A stretch of 64,000 nt of DNA from Pelagibacterium nitratireducens (GTDB taxonomy: Bacteria > Pseudomonadota > Alphaproteobacteria > Rhizobiales > Devosiaceae): positions 2,956,501-3,020,500 of the forward strand of contig NZ_CP146275.1 of assembly GCF_037044555.1 (NCBI RefSeq). The letters run 5' to 3'. Position numbers and translations under genes: made by a program. The notes under the pieces are model-generated. The model searched no databases. It was not told the DNA's origin and saw only the letters and a list, made by a program, of their open reading frames with translations. This document shows positions 55,323 through 63,818 of this stretch, in pieces. Numbering within the stretch: the stretch's first letter is position 1; each line of letters opens with the position of its first letter.

Positions 55323-55606
55323 GGGCTCACCGCTCGCTCCAGGCTAATCTTCAGCCGCGAACCCGTCGCAGCAGCATAGCGTTGTAGCGCCTTCATCGAG
55401 GGACTGACCCGTCCACTTTCGAGCTTGGCGATATAGGACTGCGAGGTATGCATCCGCTCGGCCAGTTCCGTCTGCGTCAAGTCTGCCTCGCTCCGCGCAC
55501 GGATCAGCGCCTCCGCGATCGAGAACTCCTCGGCGAGAGATTCATATTCAGCGCGCACATCGGCACGCTTCAGCAGATCCTTTTTCAGCTCGTTCAAGCT
55601 TGTCAT
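55319..55606 (-). CDS. HTH antitoxin (HigA/XRE-type)
   Basis: 95 residues from ATG 55606 in an ATGA overlap with the toxin stop. The Cro/C1-type HTH is clear: SEADLTQTELAERMHTSQSY followed by IAKLESGRVSPSMKALQRYA. The N-terminal 30 residues are helical and acidic. Toxin-first order is the HigBA arrangement. It probably represses its own operon and neutralises the RelE/HigB-like protein. Confidence 0.88.
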   Translation of the reverse strand: MTSLNELKKDLLKRADVRAEYESLAEEFSIAEALIRARSEADLTQTELAERMHTSQSYIAKLESGRVSPSMKALQRYAAATGSRLKISLERAVSP

Positions 55607-55956
55607 CTCACATCCTTCGCTCGCTTCAGGGCGAGCTCGATTTCGCGGCGTGGGGTCTTTTGGGATTTCTTCACGAAGATCCTGACCACCACTACGCGCT
55701 TTGGTCTGGCAACGACATACAGAGCGCGGGATATGCCGTCCCTGCCCTTCATCCTGATTTCCCAAAGCGGCCCTTCCAGGTGCTTCACGTGGGGCTCGCG
55801 AACGCGCTCCAGCCCCAAAGACTGGATCAGCTCACCGATCCGCAGGAAGCGGGCAATCTGGTCAGCCGGCAAAGCTTCAAGCTCCGCCCGCACCGTGTCA
55901 CTCAGGATTTCAATCTTCCATGAAATCAATATATCAAATCTGACGTAATAATGCAA
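55603..55956 (-). CDS. RelE/HigB-like toxin
   Basis: 117 residues; the true start may be a few codons inside. It contains EPHVKHLEGPLWEIRMKGRD followed by GISRALYVVARPKRVVVVRI and FVKKSQKTPRREIELALKRA, the phage Gp49/HigB-type toxin pattern with conserved Arg and Lys residues. Expected to cleave mRNA at the ribosome. It starts 9 bp after the end of the restriction-methylase gene, so the whole block may be one operon. Confidence 0.86.
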   Translation of the reverse strand: MHYYVRFDILISWKIEILSDTVRAELEALPADQIARFLRIGELIQSLGLERVREPHVKHLEGPLWEIRMKGRDGISRALYVVARPKRVVVVRIFVKKSQKTPRREIELALKRAKDVR

Positions 55957-55965
55957 GGGTGCTCA

Positions 55966-58900
55966 TCAGATGCTAGACTCCAACAGCTCGATCTCCTCAC
56001 CAGTCAAATCGAAAAGTCCATACACCAGCTCGTTGATACGGCGCTCATTGGCCTGGATCTCGGACGAAAGGCGCGCAATTTCTGCCTTGTCTCGGGCGAT
56101 CCAGTCTTCCCAGTCGCTACGCTCGGACAGGGGGATATCTGCCTTCAGACACCTCTTGACCTCAGACCGGAATGCAGCGAAATCCGGCAAAAGCCACCAC
56201 TTCTTGAGCTTGTTTGAAAGATTCGTGAACGCTCCAATAGGAGCGATATCCGGTATACGTCGTGTTGGGGCACGCTGCAGGACGTGGCGTCTTTCCGCTG
56301 CCGCTTGACAGGACTCAGCGATCGCGGCGATTTCGTTTTTCTGAGATTCAGAAGCAAGTGGAATAGGAAGCGACCTCAGATATTGGCTCTTCATCCGGAA
56401 GTATCCGCCCCTAGCTATTGTTGTTTCGCTCGTGAGTGCAAACCAAAGTACGTTGGAGCCGAGTAAAGCGGCCTCATAGTGGGAGGCGCCTTTCAAGCAA
56501 AAACACGTCATGTCGATGTAGCTTCCGCTATCAACGGAAAAGCTAGGACGGTTGGCGATGTCCCGGTACACAACTTTCGTGCCTGCATAAGTAGATTCAA
56601 ACGCTGCTTGCGCCTGCTGCAGCTCAAACCATTCCTGCTTAGCAGCCCGCTGTTCCAGTCTAGACTTGAATTGGGAGAGTCGCTCTAGGATTGCGGGGTA
56701 TTTTAGGACATCGATGGTTGACTTCGGGATGTATATAATGAAGCGTTCAGCCGACGCTACGTGCCACTGCTCCAACTCATTGCCAAAAATAATGGGCTTA
56801 ATGAGGTCCGCAGAGTTCGGATCGGCGGCGACAAGCCGGTTTCTTTCTGTGCGGTCGATGACAAACGCCTCGTTACGCCCAGTTTTTATGCCAGCATACG
56901 GATCACCGTAAACATCACCCAATCGCTCCCGCCCTGTCCGGATCTTGCGCCGCAGCGACTGCAGCCCAGCCTCTTCCAGAGACCACGACCCAGAGGAAAG
57001 TGAAGACTGCGGATAAGTGGCCGCCCCTTTCTCAAAATTCGCACGAAAGTTAGATTCTGGTAGCGTGTCGACCGTCCAAAAACGAAGCGTGTGATCTTTT
57101 AAAGGGGCCTCGCGCCGCATGGTGAGGATGGCGGGATAGGTGGTCACCCCCTCAAAAACTTGCAGATCGCCAAAATAAACTACGGTTTCAATCGTTGCCT
57201 TCTGGCGCAGAAAATCGCGTAGCGGCCTACCAGAGCCCGTTTTGAAGAAAGACGATGACGAGATGTATCCAAGCCGACCTCCAGGCTTCAGCAGGTTGAG
57301 CCCGCGCTCGAAAAAGTAGCAGTAGAGATCCGCCCGATCCGACACCACCTCGAACCGTTTTTCTAGGTAAGGCTTCATCAGCTTAAGGTGCTCCATCCGC
57401 ACATAGGGCGGATTGCCGAGCACGATATCGAAGCCACCTTCGGCCATGATTTGGGGAAAGGCGCTCGCCCAGGTAAACCCGTGCGAGAGATAGGCGAAAT
57501 TGGAATCTTCGATCAGGCTGTCGCCCACCTTCAGATTGCCACCAAGACTGTCAAGCGGCTTGCCGCGACGAGCCGTTTTCACCCAAAGCGAAAGCTTCGC
57601 GATCTCGATGCTTTCGGCGTTCACATCGACGCCGAACAAATTGCTGGTGAGGATCTCACTGTCGGGGACGTAATTGAGAAGATCGCCCATATGCTCAGCC
57701 CTGGGCGCCAGCTCCTTGATCTTCTCATTCACGCGCAAGAGCTCGGCCTTCATGTAGTCGAAGGCCATCACCAGAAAAACGCCCGACCCGCAGGCTGGAT
57801 CGACGATGCGCAGCGACTTCAGCCGGTCCCGATAGGCCTGCCATGCTTCCAGTTGCGCGCTCTTACGCTTCCACTTGATCGCCTCGTAATCAGCAAGGCT
57901 CGATCCCTTCTGCGCAAATTGCCTGACGATGCAGGCAAAGATCTCTTCCAGGTGCGTGCCGAGCGTTTGCTCGACGATGAAGCGAGCAATGTAGTCTGGA
58001 GTGTAGACGACACCGTCGCGCTTGCGGCGACCACTCGTTCCTGTTTTCTTTTCAGCTTCGACCTCATCACCGCGTGCTTCGGCTTGGAGACGTTCCACAT
58101 CGGCGATCGATTGCTCAAAGATGTGCCCCAGAACGGTGACCGAGACTTCCGAGCTGAAGTCGTAGCCGCCGATATCTTTGAATTTCTCGCAAACCGCGTC
58201 GGGGATGTTGAGCTGATCGACGATGGGATCAGGGGCAAACAGTCCCCCATTGTACGGCGGGACATTCAGCTGATGATTGCCCTTGTCGATTGAGGTGAAG
58301 AGCCCTTTGAAATTATCCCAGATTGGGCGAGGATTGAAAGGATCGGAATGCTCGAATGCCTTTTCGAGAATGTGGCGTGGCAGGAGCCCTGTGTCCTCGG
58401 CAAAGGCCGTAAAGAGGATGCGGTCTAGGATGGTCTGCGCCGCTGCGATCGCGCTCAGACCGTCGAGAGATGGTAGTTCCTGGCGCACTGCCGCGATGAG
58501 GTCGCCGCGCAAGGATTTGTAGTCCGAATAAAGCGCGTCGGTAATGTCCTGGTCTTCGCGGCGGCTCTCCTTGAGCAGCGCGGCCGTTTGGCCGCTCAGC
58601 AGGTTCTCCGCCCCGAGCAGAAGCATAAATCGAGCATAGTGAGCCGGCTCAGTCAGCTTGGCGAGCTCGAAGTGCTCATAGGCTTGCGTGCCTTCGCCGA
58701 AGCCGTAGAGCCTGAGCTCAACATAGTTCGACACGACGACCCATTTCACACCGGGCGCGTTTGTGGCGTACTCCCACGCCTGCTGCACCGGACTCTTTGC
58801 CCGGCCAGGCATAATGGCATCGAGATCCTTGGTACGCGCTCCCTTGAGCTCGAAAGGTGCAAGGATCTGGGAACGCTGCGGCCCAAAATGACCAAGGGCC

Positions 58901-59157
58901 AGATCGACAGAACCGCTCAGGATCGACTGTTCTGAAGTCACCGTGTGGTCAGGGGACACGACGGCGCTGACATAGCCAAGCACACCCTCCACAATCTTGG
59001 CCTTGAAGTCGCCGTGAAGGGCCGTCTCCTTCAATCCGGTGATACGGCCCGAGCGGATGAGCTCACTCCACTCTTTCAGCAGGGCCTCGTGACTGGCAGG
59101 AAGACTGTCCGGGTAAGCAATATGGCGATCGAGCGTTTTGGGATTGAAGAGATGCAT
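55966..59157 (-). CDS. Type IIG-like restriction-methyltransferase (Eco57I class)
   Basis: 1063 residues. N-terminal PD-(D/E)xK-like nuclease: Asp85 in SGSVDLAL and E103-x-K105 in PFELKG. The gamma-class N6-adenine methylase has the SAM motif DPACGSGVFLVMAFDY (about 453) and catalytic NPPYVRM (about 580). The C-terminal 350 residues hold a TaqI-like specificity domain and a terminal coiled coil (LSSEIQANERRINELVYGLF). One protein should both cut and methylate. Beside the integrase, it protects the element and excludes competitors. Confidence 0.87.
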   Translation of the reverse strand: MHLFNPKTLDRHIAYPDSLPASHEALLKEWSELIRSGRITGLKETALHGDFKAKIVEGVLGYVSAVVSPDHTVTSEQSILSGSVDLALGHFGPQRSQILAPFELKGARTKDLDAIMPGRAKSPVQQAWEYATNAPGVKWVVVSNYVELRLYGFGEGTQAYEHFELAKLTEPAHYARFMLLLGAENLLSGQTAALLKESRREDQDITDALYSDYKSLRGDLIAAVRQELPSLDGLSAIAAAQTILDRILFTAFAEDTGLLPRHILEKAFEHSDPFNPRPIWDNFKGLFTSIDKGNHQLNVPPYNGGLFAPDPIVDQLNIPDAVCEKFKDIGGYDFSSEVSVTVLGHIFEQSIADVERLQAEARGDEVEAEKKTGTSGRRKRDGVVYTPDYIARFIVEQTLGTHLEEIFACIVRQFAQKGSSLADYEAIKWKRKSAQLEAWQAYRDRLKSLRIVDPACGSGVFLVMAFDYMKAELLRVNEKIKELAPRAEHMGDLLNYVPDSEILTSNLFGVDVNAESIEIAKLSLWVKTARRGKPLDSLGGNLKVGDSLIEDSNFAYLSHGFTWASAFPQIMAEGGFDIVLGNPPYVRMEHLKLMKPYLEKRFEVVSDRADLYCYFFERGLNLLKPGGRLGYISSSSFFKTGSGRPLRDFLRQKATIETVVYFGDLQVFEGVTTYPAILTMRREAPLKDHTLRFWTVDTLPESNFRANFEKGAATYPQSSLSSGSWSLEEAGLQSLRRKIRTGRERLGDVYGDPYAGIKTGRNEAFVIDRTERNRLVAADPNSADLIKPIIFGNELEQWHVASAERFIIYIPKSTIDVLKYPAILERLSQFKSRLEQRAAKQEWFELQQAQAAFESTYAGTKVVYRDIANRPSFSVDSGSYIDMTCFCLKGASHYEAALLGSNVLWFALTSETTIARGGYFRMKSQYLRSLPIPLASESQKNEIAAIAESCQAAAERRHVLQRAPTRRIPDIAPIGAFTNLSNKLKKWWLLPDFAAFRSEVKRCLKADIPLSERSDWEDWIARDKAEIARLSSEIQANERRINELVYGLFDLTGEEIELLESSI

Positions 59158-59167
59158 GCGCTTCCGA

Positions 59168-59518
59168 TCACAACAGCCTTGGCTGTGGTTTGTTCCGGCC
59201 CGGGCTGATAGCGAGGCACCAAGATCTCGCCTTCGCGCGCGCGAGCTTGGGCAATATCACAATCGCACTGTATGTACATGAGCTGGGCGACGCGCGGCCA
59301 TTCAGAAAAGCCGAAAATGCGGCGCGGATGAACCCAATCGCCTCGGCCGCCAGGGTCACGGACAGATCTAGTCGATCGAGCGCCAGCGCCCGGATGTAGT
59401 GCCCCAGGCAGCCCGGCCGCGCCAGCGCGGTTTCAGCACGAATTGCCACTATGTCCCTCCTGATGGGTGAATCACCTCTTGAAAGCATAGCTTTGGGGAA
59501 GCTGACAACATAGCCCAT
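59168..59518 (-). CDS. Possible small protein of unknown function
   Basis: About 116 residues from ATG 59518; the frame extends upstream to 59620 into the integrase C-terminus. Composition is Ala/Leu/Arg-rich with no recognised motif. It fits neatly between the integrase stop and the methylase start, but codon quality is unconvincing and it may be spurious. Otherwise this interval of about 390 bp is non-coding. Confidence 0.3.
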   Translation of the reverse strand: MGYVVSFPKAMLSRGDSPIRRDIVAIRAETALARPGCLGHYIRALALDRLDLSVTLAAEAIGFIRAAFSAFLNGRASPSSCTYSAIVILPKLARAKARSWCLAISPGRNKPQPRLL

Positions 59519-59550
59519 GTCAGCAACGGCGTGTTCCAGGGAGTCGGCGC

Positions 59551-60921
59551 CTAGATCGAGCGCGACAAAATCGAGGGTTCGAACGGTAAAACCATCCGCT
59601 CGAGAAGTGACCGACGCCACTCCAGAGCGCCCCCTGACCCATATTCCTGGCGTGAACGACGATGGCCAAAAAAGATTTCGCGCATTTCCCCGTCAATACC
59701 GGCTTCTTTCATCCGGTCTTCAAACGAGTGACGGATGCTGTAGAGGGTGTGTTTTGACGTTGGGACGAGGCCGTTCTCGCGCAGATACTTATTGATTGCA
59801 GCGCAGGCAGCTTCTTCCTTCTCCCGATAGCGGGGAAAACCGCTTGGATACATTTGAAATGCCAACAAAGCAGCGCCGACCAGCGGAATCTCGCGAATGG
59901 AGGCTGCGGTCTTCAATTCACGTGGCGCCTCCGGATCATCGCGCTCCACAAAGCTAATGTAGGGCACTGGGCCATCAAGGTGGATGTTGCTGGCATCGAG
60001 ATTACAGGTCTCGCTCGGCCGCGCCCCCGTTTCGATGGTGACCAAAAGGATGGCCCGCGCCTCCTCGTTCAAGCCTTTGAGAGCGTCGGCTTTCAGAATC
60101 TTGTCCCGGATCCAGGCGGTCGGGAAAGGAGGCCGCTTGGCTTTCTTGCGCTCCTCAAAACTTAGTCCTGCGAATGGGTTGAGCTTGTTCTCCGCGCCCA
60201 TGAAGGCATGATACTCGCGATAGATCTTTCGCAGCTCACCAATCTGCCGGTTGCCCGATGATGCAGTATGGGTTGGCTTCTTGCCTTTGTCGGCTGGAGC
60301 GATGCGCGCCAGCCAATAGCGATAGAATTTGTGCGCGTCGTCGCGGGTGATGTGCGAAATCGGCTTGTCCCCGACGATCTCGACAAAGTTGCGCACAGCC
60401 CGCTCGGGAATGACCCGCCATTTCCGCCTTTGCTGCGGCGACTTCGTCACCAGCTGAGATGCAGCAATATCGTTGATATAGACTTTAAGCGCTTGGGTCA
60501 GCGTCACGCTGGGCGTTGGCTCTCCACCCAGCACCGCCGTTTCGACTGCATGGGATGTCCGCGTATCAAGAATTGCCTCCATCCGCTCGGCCAACTCCTG
60601 CCAGCTTGCCTTGGCTTCGAGCTCGCCTGCAGGACGATAAGCAAAGCCGAGCGCCGCTGCCCGACGCACGGCGGCCTTGTGGCGCTTCAGAGCCGCTGAC
60701 TCTTCCTCATCGCACAGAAACGATGCCCACAGGTCGTTGTCCGCCTTTTCCAAGGCATCGCGCATGACGCGGGCGACCGCCAAGTCGTGGGTCTTGAGCG
60801 AACTACGGATAACTGGAGCCCGCTCATCCTGCTCAGCCACCATGGCGGGAACGCGCCGAACATACTGCCAGCGGTCCCCGCGGCGCTGCAAAAAACGGTC
60901 GAGTTGAGAACCCCTGGGCAC
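59551..60921 (-). CDS. int: Tyrosine integrase of the island
   Basis: About 456 residues from GTG 60921 (AGAGGA 6 bp upstream); TTG 60936 is an alternative. An N-terminal arm-binding region and SAM-like core-binding domain precede the catalytic domain: Arg in ETGARPSETCNLD, LYSIRHSFEDRM as box II (Tyr replaces the usual first His), GHRRSRQEYGSGGALEW with the nucleophile Tyr. It lies 138 bp from the intact tRNA-Gly and should catalyse recombination between the 41-bp att sites. Confidence 0.92.
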   Translation of the reverse strand: MPRGSQLDRFLQRRGDRWQYVRRVPAMVAEQDERAPVIRSSLKTHDLAVARVMRDALEKADNDLWASFLCDEEESAALKRHKAAVRRAAALGFAYRPAGELEAKASWQELAERMEAILDTRTSHAVETAVLGGEPTPSVTLTQALKVYINDIAASQLVTKSPQQRRKWRVIPERAVRNFVEIVGDKPISHITRDDAHKFYRYWLARIAPADKGKKPTHTASSGNRQIGELRKIYREYHAFMGAENKLNPFAGLSFEERKKAKRPPFPTAWIRDKILKADALKGLNEEARAILLVTIETGARPSETCNLDASNIHLDGPVPYISFVERDDPEAPRELKTAASIREIPLVGAALLAFQMYPSGFPRYREKEEAACAAINKYLRENGLVPTSKHTLYSIRHSFEDRMKEAGIDGEMREIFFGHRRSRQEYGSGGALEWRRSLLERMVLPFEPSILSRSI

Positions 60922-61058
60922 GCCATTCCTCTCCAATGTATCACGTTATAGGATCAAAATGTGTCACGAATTTCCGGGCAAGACAACCCAAAGTTGGCTG
61001 TGTACACCGAATTCCTTGGCCGTTACAGCGACATAGCAATTTTGCAAAGCTGGGAAAA

Positions 61059-61099
61059 TGGAGCGGGTGAAGGGAATCGAACCCTCGTCGTAAGCTTGG
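61059..61099. repeat. attR: 41-bp repeat within tRNA-Gly 3' part
   Basis: Exact match to 12607-12647. It comprises the CCA end, acceptor 3' strand, T-arm and part of the anticodon arm of the tRNA gene. The island lies to its left; the tRNA is whole because the element re-creates the 3' end. Confidence 0.93.
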
Positions 61100-61132
61100 G
61101 AAGCTTCTGCTCTACCATTGAGCTACACCCGC
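61059..61132 (-). tRNA. tRNA-Gly (anticodon CCC)
   Basis: 74 nt including encoded CCA. Minus-strand acceptor GCGGGTG pairs with CACCCGC; D-arm GCTC-AATGGTA-GAGC; anticodon loop TTCCCAA, giving CCC; T-arm GAGGG-TTCGATT-CCCTT. It closely resembles the E. coli glyU (CCC) tRNA. The first pair of the anticodon stem is a G-A mismatch. It is the integration target of the island. Confidence 0.93.
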
Positions 61133-61511
61133 ACGCGTCGGCGCTGATCGAGCGCTTGTGTGCTGCAAATCGGGACAATCGTCAAGGCAGATACGCTGGC
61201 CACTTCAGTGCCGGCTCCGATCTCCCAAAAAGTTTACCTTGGCGCTTTTCCAGTCATTTTAGCGCCTCTCGCCGCAATCCGATGAGCGATCTGATGATCT
61301 CGCAACGGCAATTGCGGCAAAAAATCGGCGCCGCGCTGTTGATATCGCGCTCTTGGGGGCCTATTGTCTTGATCAACATTCAATCTCTGCACGATGACCG
61401 GCCAGCCTTGATGTCGATTCTGGCCCGGTGTCTTTTTGTGTTCAACAGCTAAAGTGCGAATACAAAACGATATTTACAGTCTTCGCGTGCAAATTTTCAA
61501 CAAGGAGACAC
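61133..61511 (+). other. Upstream region of tRNA-Gly and proV
   Basis: About 380 bp with no convincing gene. It should hold the tRNA promoter (minus strand) and, nearer 61430-61500 where the sequence turns AT-rich, the proVWX promoter. No BetI-like palindrome such as the one at 7175 is seen here. Confidence 0.45.
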
Positions 61512-62771
61512 ATGGCAGTCAAATTATCGGTACGAAACGTCTTCAAGGTCTTCGGTGAAAAAACCGACGCCGCTCTCGAACTGCTCGAGAAAGGCAACTC
61601 CAAGGAAGACATTCTCGAGCAGACGGGCGCCACGGTGGGCGTGCAGGATGCGAGCTTCGATGTGGGCGAAGGCGAGATCTTCGTCGTCATGGGACTCTCG
61701 GGCTCCGGCAAATCGACCCTGGTGCGTATGCTCAACGGCTTGATCCCACCCACGTCGGGCTCGATCATGATCGATGGTGCGGACGTCGCCAGCTGCTCAC
61801 AAGACGAGCTTCGCCGCATAAGGCGCGAAAAAATCACCATGGTGTTCCAGCACTTCGCTCTGTTTCCTCACTGGTCGGTGGCCGACAATGCCGCCTATGG
61901 ACTGAAGGTGAAGGGAACCAAACCTGCCGAACGCCGCAAAAGAGCGCTCAAGGCGCTTGAACAGGTCGGGCTTACCGCTTGGGCTGACAGTCTGCCTGCC
62001 GAGCTTTCGGGCGGAATGCAGCAGCGCGTTGGCTTGGCGCGCGGTCTTGCGAACGGCCCTGAGGTGTTGCTGATGGACGAGCCATTCGGCGCGCTCGATC
62101 CGCTCATCCGCCGCGAGATGCAGGACGAACTGATCGAGCTTCAAAAGACGCTGAAGAAAACCATCGTCTTCATCACGCACGATCTGAACGAGGCTCTGCT
62201 GCTTGGTGACAAGATCGCCATCATGAAAGATGGCCGGTTCGTCCAGGTCGGTACGGCGCAGGAAATCGTTTCCAATCCAGCCGACGATTATGTCGCGGCC
62301 TTCGTGGCCGACATCGATCGCGGCCGCGTCTTCACCGCAGAGGACGTCTCGAACGATCCCGCGGCCATGAAGCTGGGCACCGACACGGCTGAGGACGCCA
62401 TGCGCGCCATGGAGGATCTCAACCGCAACGCCCTCTACGTGGTCAACGACAAGAACATGATTGCCGGCGTGGTGACCTATCAGGATCTGGCTGCGGCGAC
62501 GCTGAATCTGGAAGAACCGAATCCGGTTCTGGAAAAGGTCATGCTGACCGAATATCCCACCGTGGATGCCGATGTGCAGCTCAACGACCTGTACGGCGCG
62601 GCAAGCGGTGGACTTCCGATCGCCGTGACGGATAGCAAGGACCGCCTGGTCGGTGTCGTCGAACCGGAGGCTGTGTTCGCACAACTTTCCGGCGATGATG
62701 AAACCGTCCTCTCCGAGGCATCCGAAGCACCCCCGGCGCAAGATTCTGAAAAGGAGAGCGCAAATGTTTAG
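61512..62771 (+). CDS. proV: Glycine betaine/proline ABC transporter ATPase
   Basis: 419 residues from ATG 61512 with AAGGAGA 3 bp upstream. Walker A MGLSGSGKSTL, Q-loop VFQHFALFPHW, signature LSGGMQQRVGLARG, Walker B VLLMDEPFGALDP, then tandem CBS domains (EDAMRAMEDLNRNALYVVND; LVGVVEPEAVFAQL) that sense ionic strength in this family. It differs substantially from choV at 4260-5297. It overlaps proW by 8 bp. Confidence 0.93.
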   Translation: MAVKLSVRNVFKVFGEKTDAALELLEKGNSKEDILEQTGATVGVQDASFDVGEGEIFVVMGLSGSGKSTLVRMLNGLIPPTSGSIMIDGADVASCSQDELRRIRREKITMVFQHFALFPHWSVADNAAYGLKVKGTKPAERRKRALKALEQVGLTAWADSLPAELSGGMQQRVGLARGLANGPEVLLMDEPFGALDPLIRREMQDELIELQKTLKKTIVFITHDLNEALLLGDKIAIMKDGRFVQVGTAQEIVSNPADDYVAAFVADIDRGRVFTAEDVSNDPAAMKLGTDTAEDAMRAMEDLNRNALYVVNDKNMIAGVVTYQDLAAATLNLEEPNPVLEKVMLTEYPTVDADVQLNDLYGAASGGLPIAVTDSKDRLVGVVEPEAVFAQLSGDDETVLSEASEAPPAQDSEKESANV

Positions 62772-63696
62772 TCCCGGCGACCTCCTCATTATCCCTTTCG
62801 ACGACTGGATCAATGATTTCGTCCGCGGCTGGCTGGTGCCGAACTTCCGGCCCTTGTTCCGCGCGGCGCAGGTTCCTATCACGCTGGTTCTCAACGCATT
62901 GGACGATTTCTTCAATTTCGTCCCCATGCTTCTGACCACCGCAGTCTTCTCCCTCGCCGCCTGGAAATGGGCTGGCAAGGGCATGGCAATTTTCACGATC
63001 ATCGGCTTTTTCTTCATCGACATGATCGGTCTCTGGCCGGAAACCATGACGACGCTGGCCATGATCCTGACGTCGGTTTTCTTTTGCACGATCATAGGGG
63101 TGCCCGTCGGCATCCTGGCAGCCGGCTCGGACCTGCTATGGAAAATCGTGCGTCCGATTCTCGATATCATGCAGACGATTCCCTCCTTTGTGTACCTCGT
63201 GCCGATCGTCATGCTGTTCGGCGTCGGGATGGCGCCGGGGATCATCGCCACCATCATCTTCGCCCTGCCCCCGATCATCCGGCTGACCAATCTGGGCATT
63301 CGCAATGTACGCGGGGATCTGGTCGAGGCGGCTCATGCTTTCGGCTCCACACGATGGCAGATGCTGACTGATCTTCAGATTCCGCTGGCCTTACGCACCA
63401 TAATGGCGGGCCTGAACCAGACGCTCATGCTCGCACTCTCGATGGTCGTTATTGCCGCCCTTATCGGCGCAGGCGGTCTCGGGCTCGTGGTCAACACCGG
63501 TCTTGGCCGGCTCGATGTGGGCGGTGCCACGGCAGGCGGCGTCGGAATCGTCATCCTCGCCATCGTACTGGATCGCATTACCCAGGGCCTCGGCGAGCAG
63601 AACCAGACCAACACCGTTTCGTTGCGCCAGGTACTCTCGAACCTGCTTCGCCTTCAGGGCAGCAAGCAGGCCGAACCAACCCGCAAGGCGGCCTGA
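62764..63696 (+). CDS. proW: Glycine betaine/proline ABC transporter permease
   Basis: 310 residues from ATG 62764 inside the proV end. About six to seven helices; EAA loop EAAHAFGSTRWQMLTDLQIP and the ProW-type segment DIMQTIPSFVYLVPIVMLFG. The C-terminus is basic (RLQGSKQAEPTRKAA). It forms the inner-membrane channel for betaine uptake with ProV. Confidence 0.93.
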   Translation: MFSPGDLLIIPFDDWINDFVRGWLVPNFRPLFRAAQVPITLVLNALDDFFNFVPMLLTTAVFSLAAWKWAGKGMAIFTIIGFFFIDMIGLWPETMTTLAMILTSVFFCTIIGVPVGILAAGSDLLWKIVRPILDIMQTIPSFVYLVPIVMLFGVGMAPGIIATIIFALPPIIRLTNLGIRNVRGDLVEAAHAFGSTRWQMLTDLQIPLALRTIMAGLNQTLMLALSMVVIAALIGAGGLGLVVNTGLGRLDVGGATAGGVGIVILAIVLDRITQGLGEQNQTNTVSLRQVLSNLLRLQGSKQAEPTRKAA

Positions 63697-63715
63697 GCTG
63701 CCGTTACCCAATGAC

Positions 63716-63736
63716 GCGGTGGCTATGCGCCACCGC
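63716..63736 (+). terminator. Intercistronic hairpin proW/proX
   Basis: GCGGTGGC and GCCACCGC, perfect 8-bp arms with a 5-nt loop, lie 19 bp past proW and before proX. A short TTCT follows. It is probably a partial terminator or message stabiliser, similar in position to the choX/choW hairpin. Confidence 0.5.
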
Positions 63737-63818
63737 TTCTATCGTCCGGACTTTTCTGGACTTCGCAAGGCGGAATAATCCGTCGATTAAAACCAAAACC
63801 AAAGGAGACAAAAACATC

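Larger units (their letters stand above)
12607..61058. mobile_element. Integrated 48.45 kb mobilizable island in tRNA-Gly(CCC)
   Basis: The element is bounded by an exact 41-bp direct repeat, with the intact tRNA copy at the right. A tyrosine integrase gene lies beside that tRNA, where tRNA-targeting elements normally keep it. It carries a phthalate-type catabolic cargo, a plasmid-like replication/mobilization backbone (DUF3987, ParA-like, VirD4-type, MobF), chromate resistance, restriction-modification and toxin-antitoxin genes. No mating-pair-formation operon is present. Several insertion sequences and broken genes show it is composite. Confidence 0.9.

Noticed and set aside
55966..59157. 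BREX PglX reading of the large methylase
   Set aside because: It has an N-terminal D-ExK nuclease-like segment and no other BREX genes beside it; the type IIG reading fits better.
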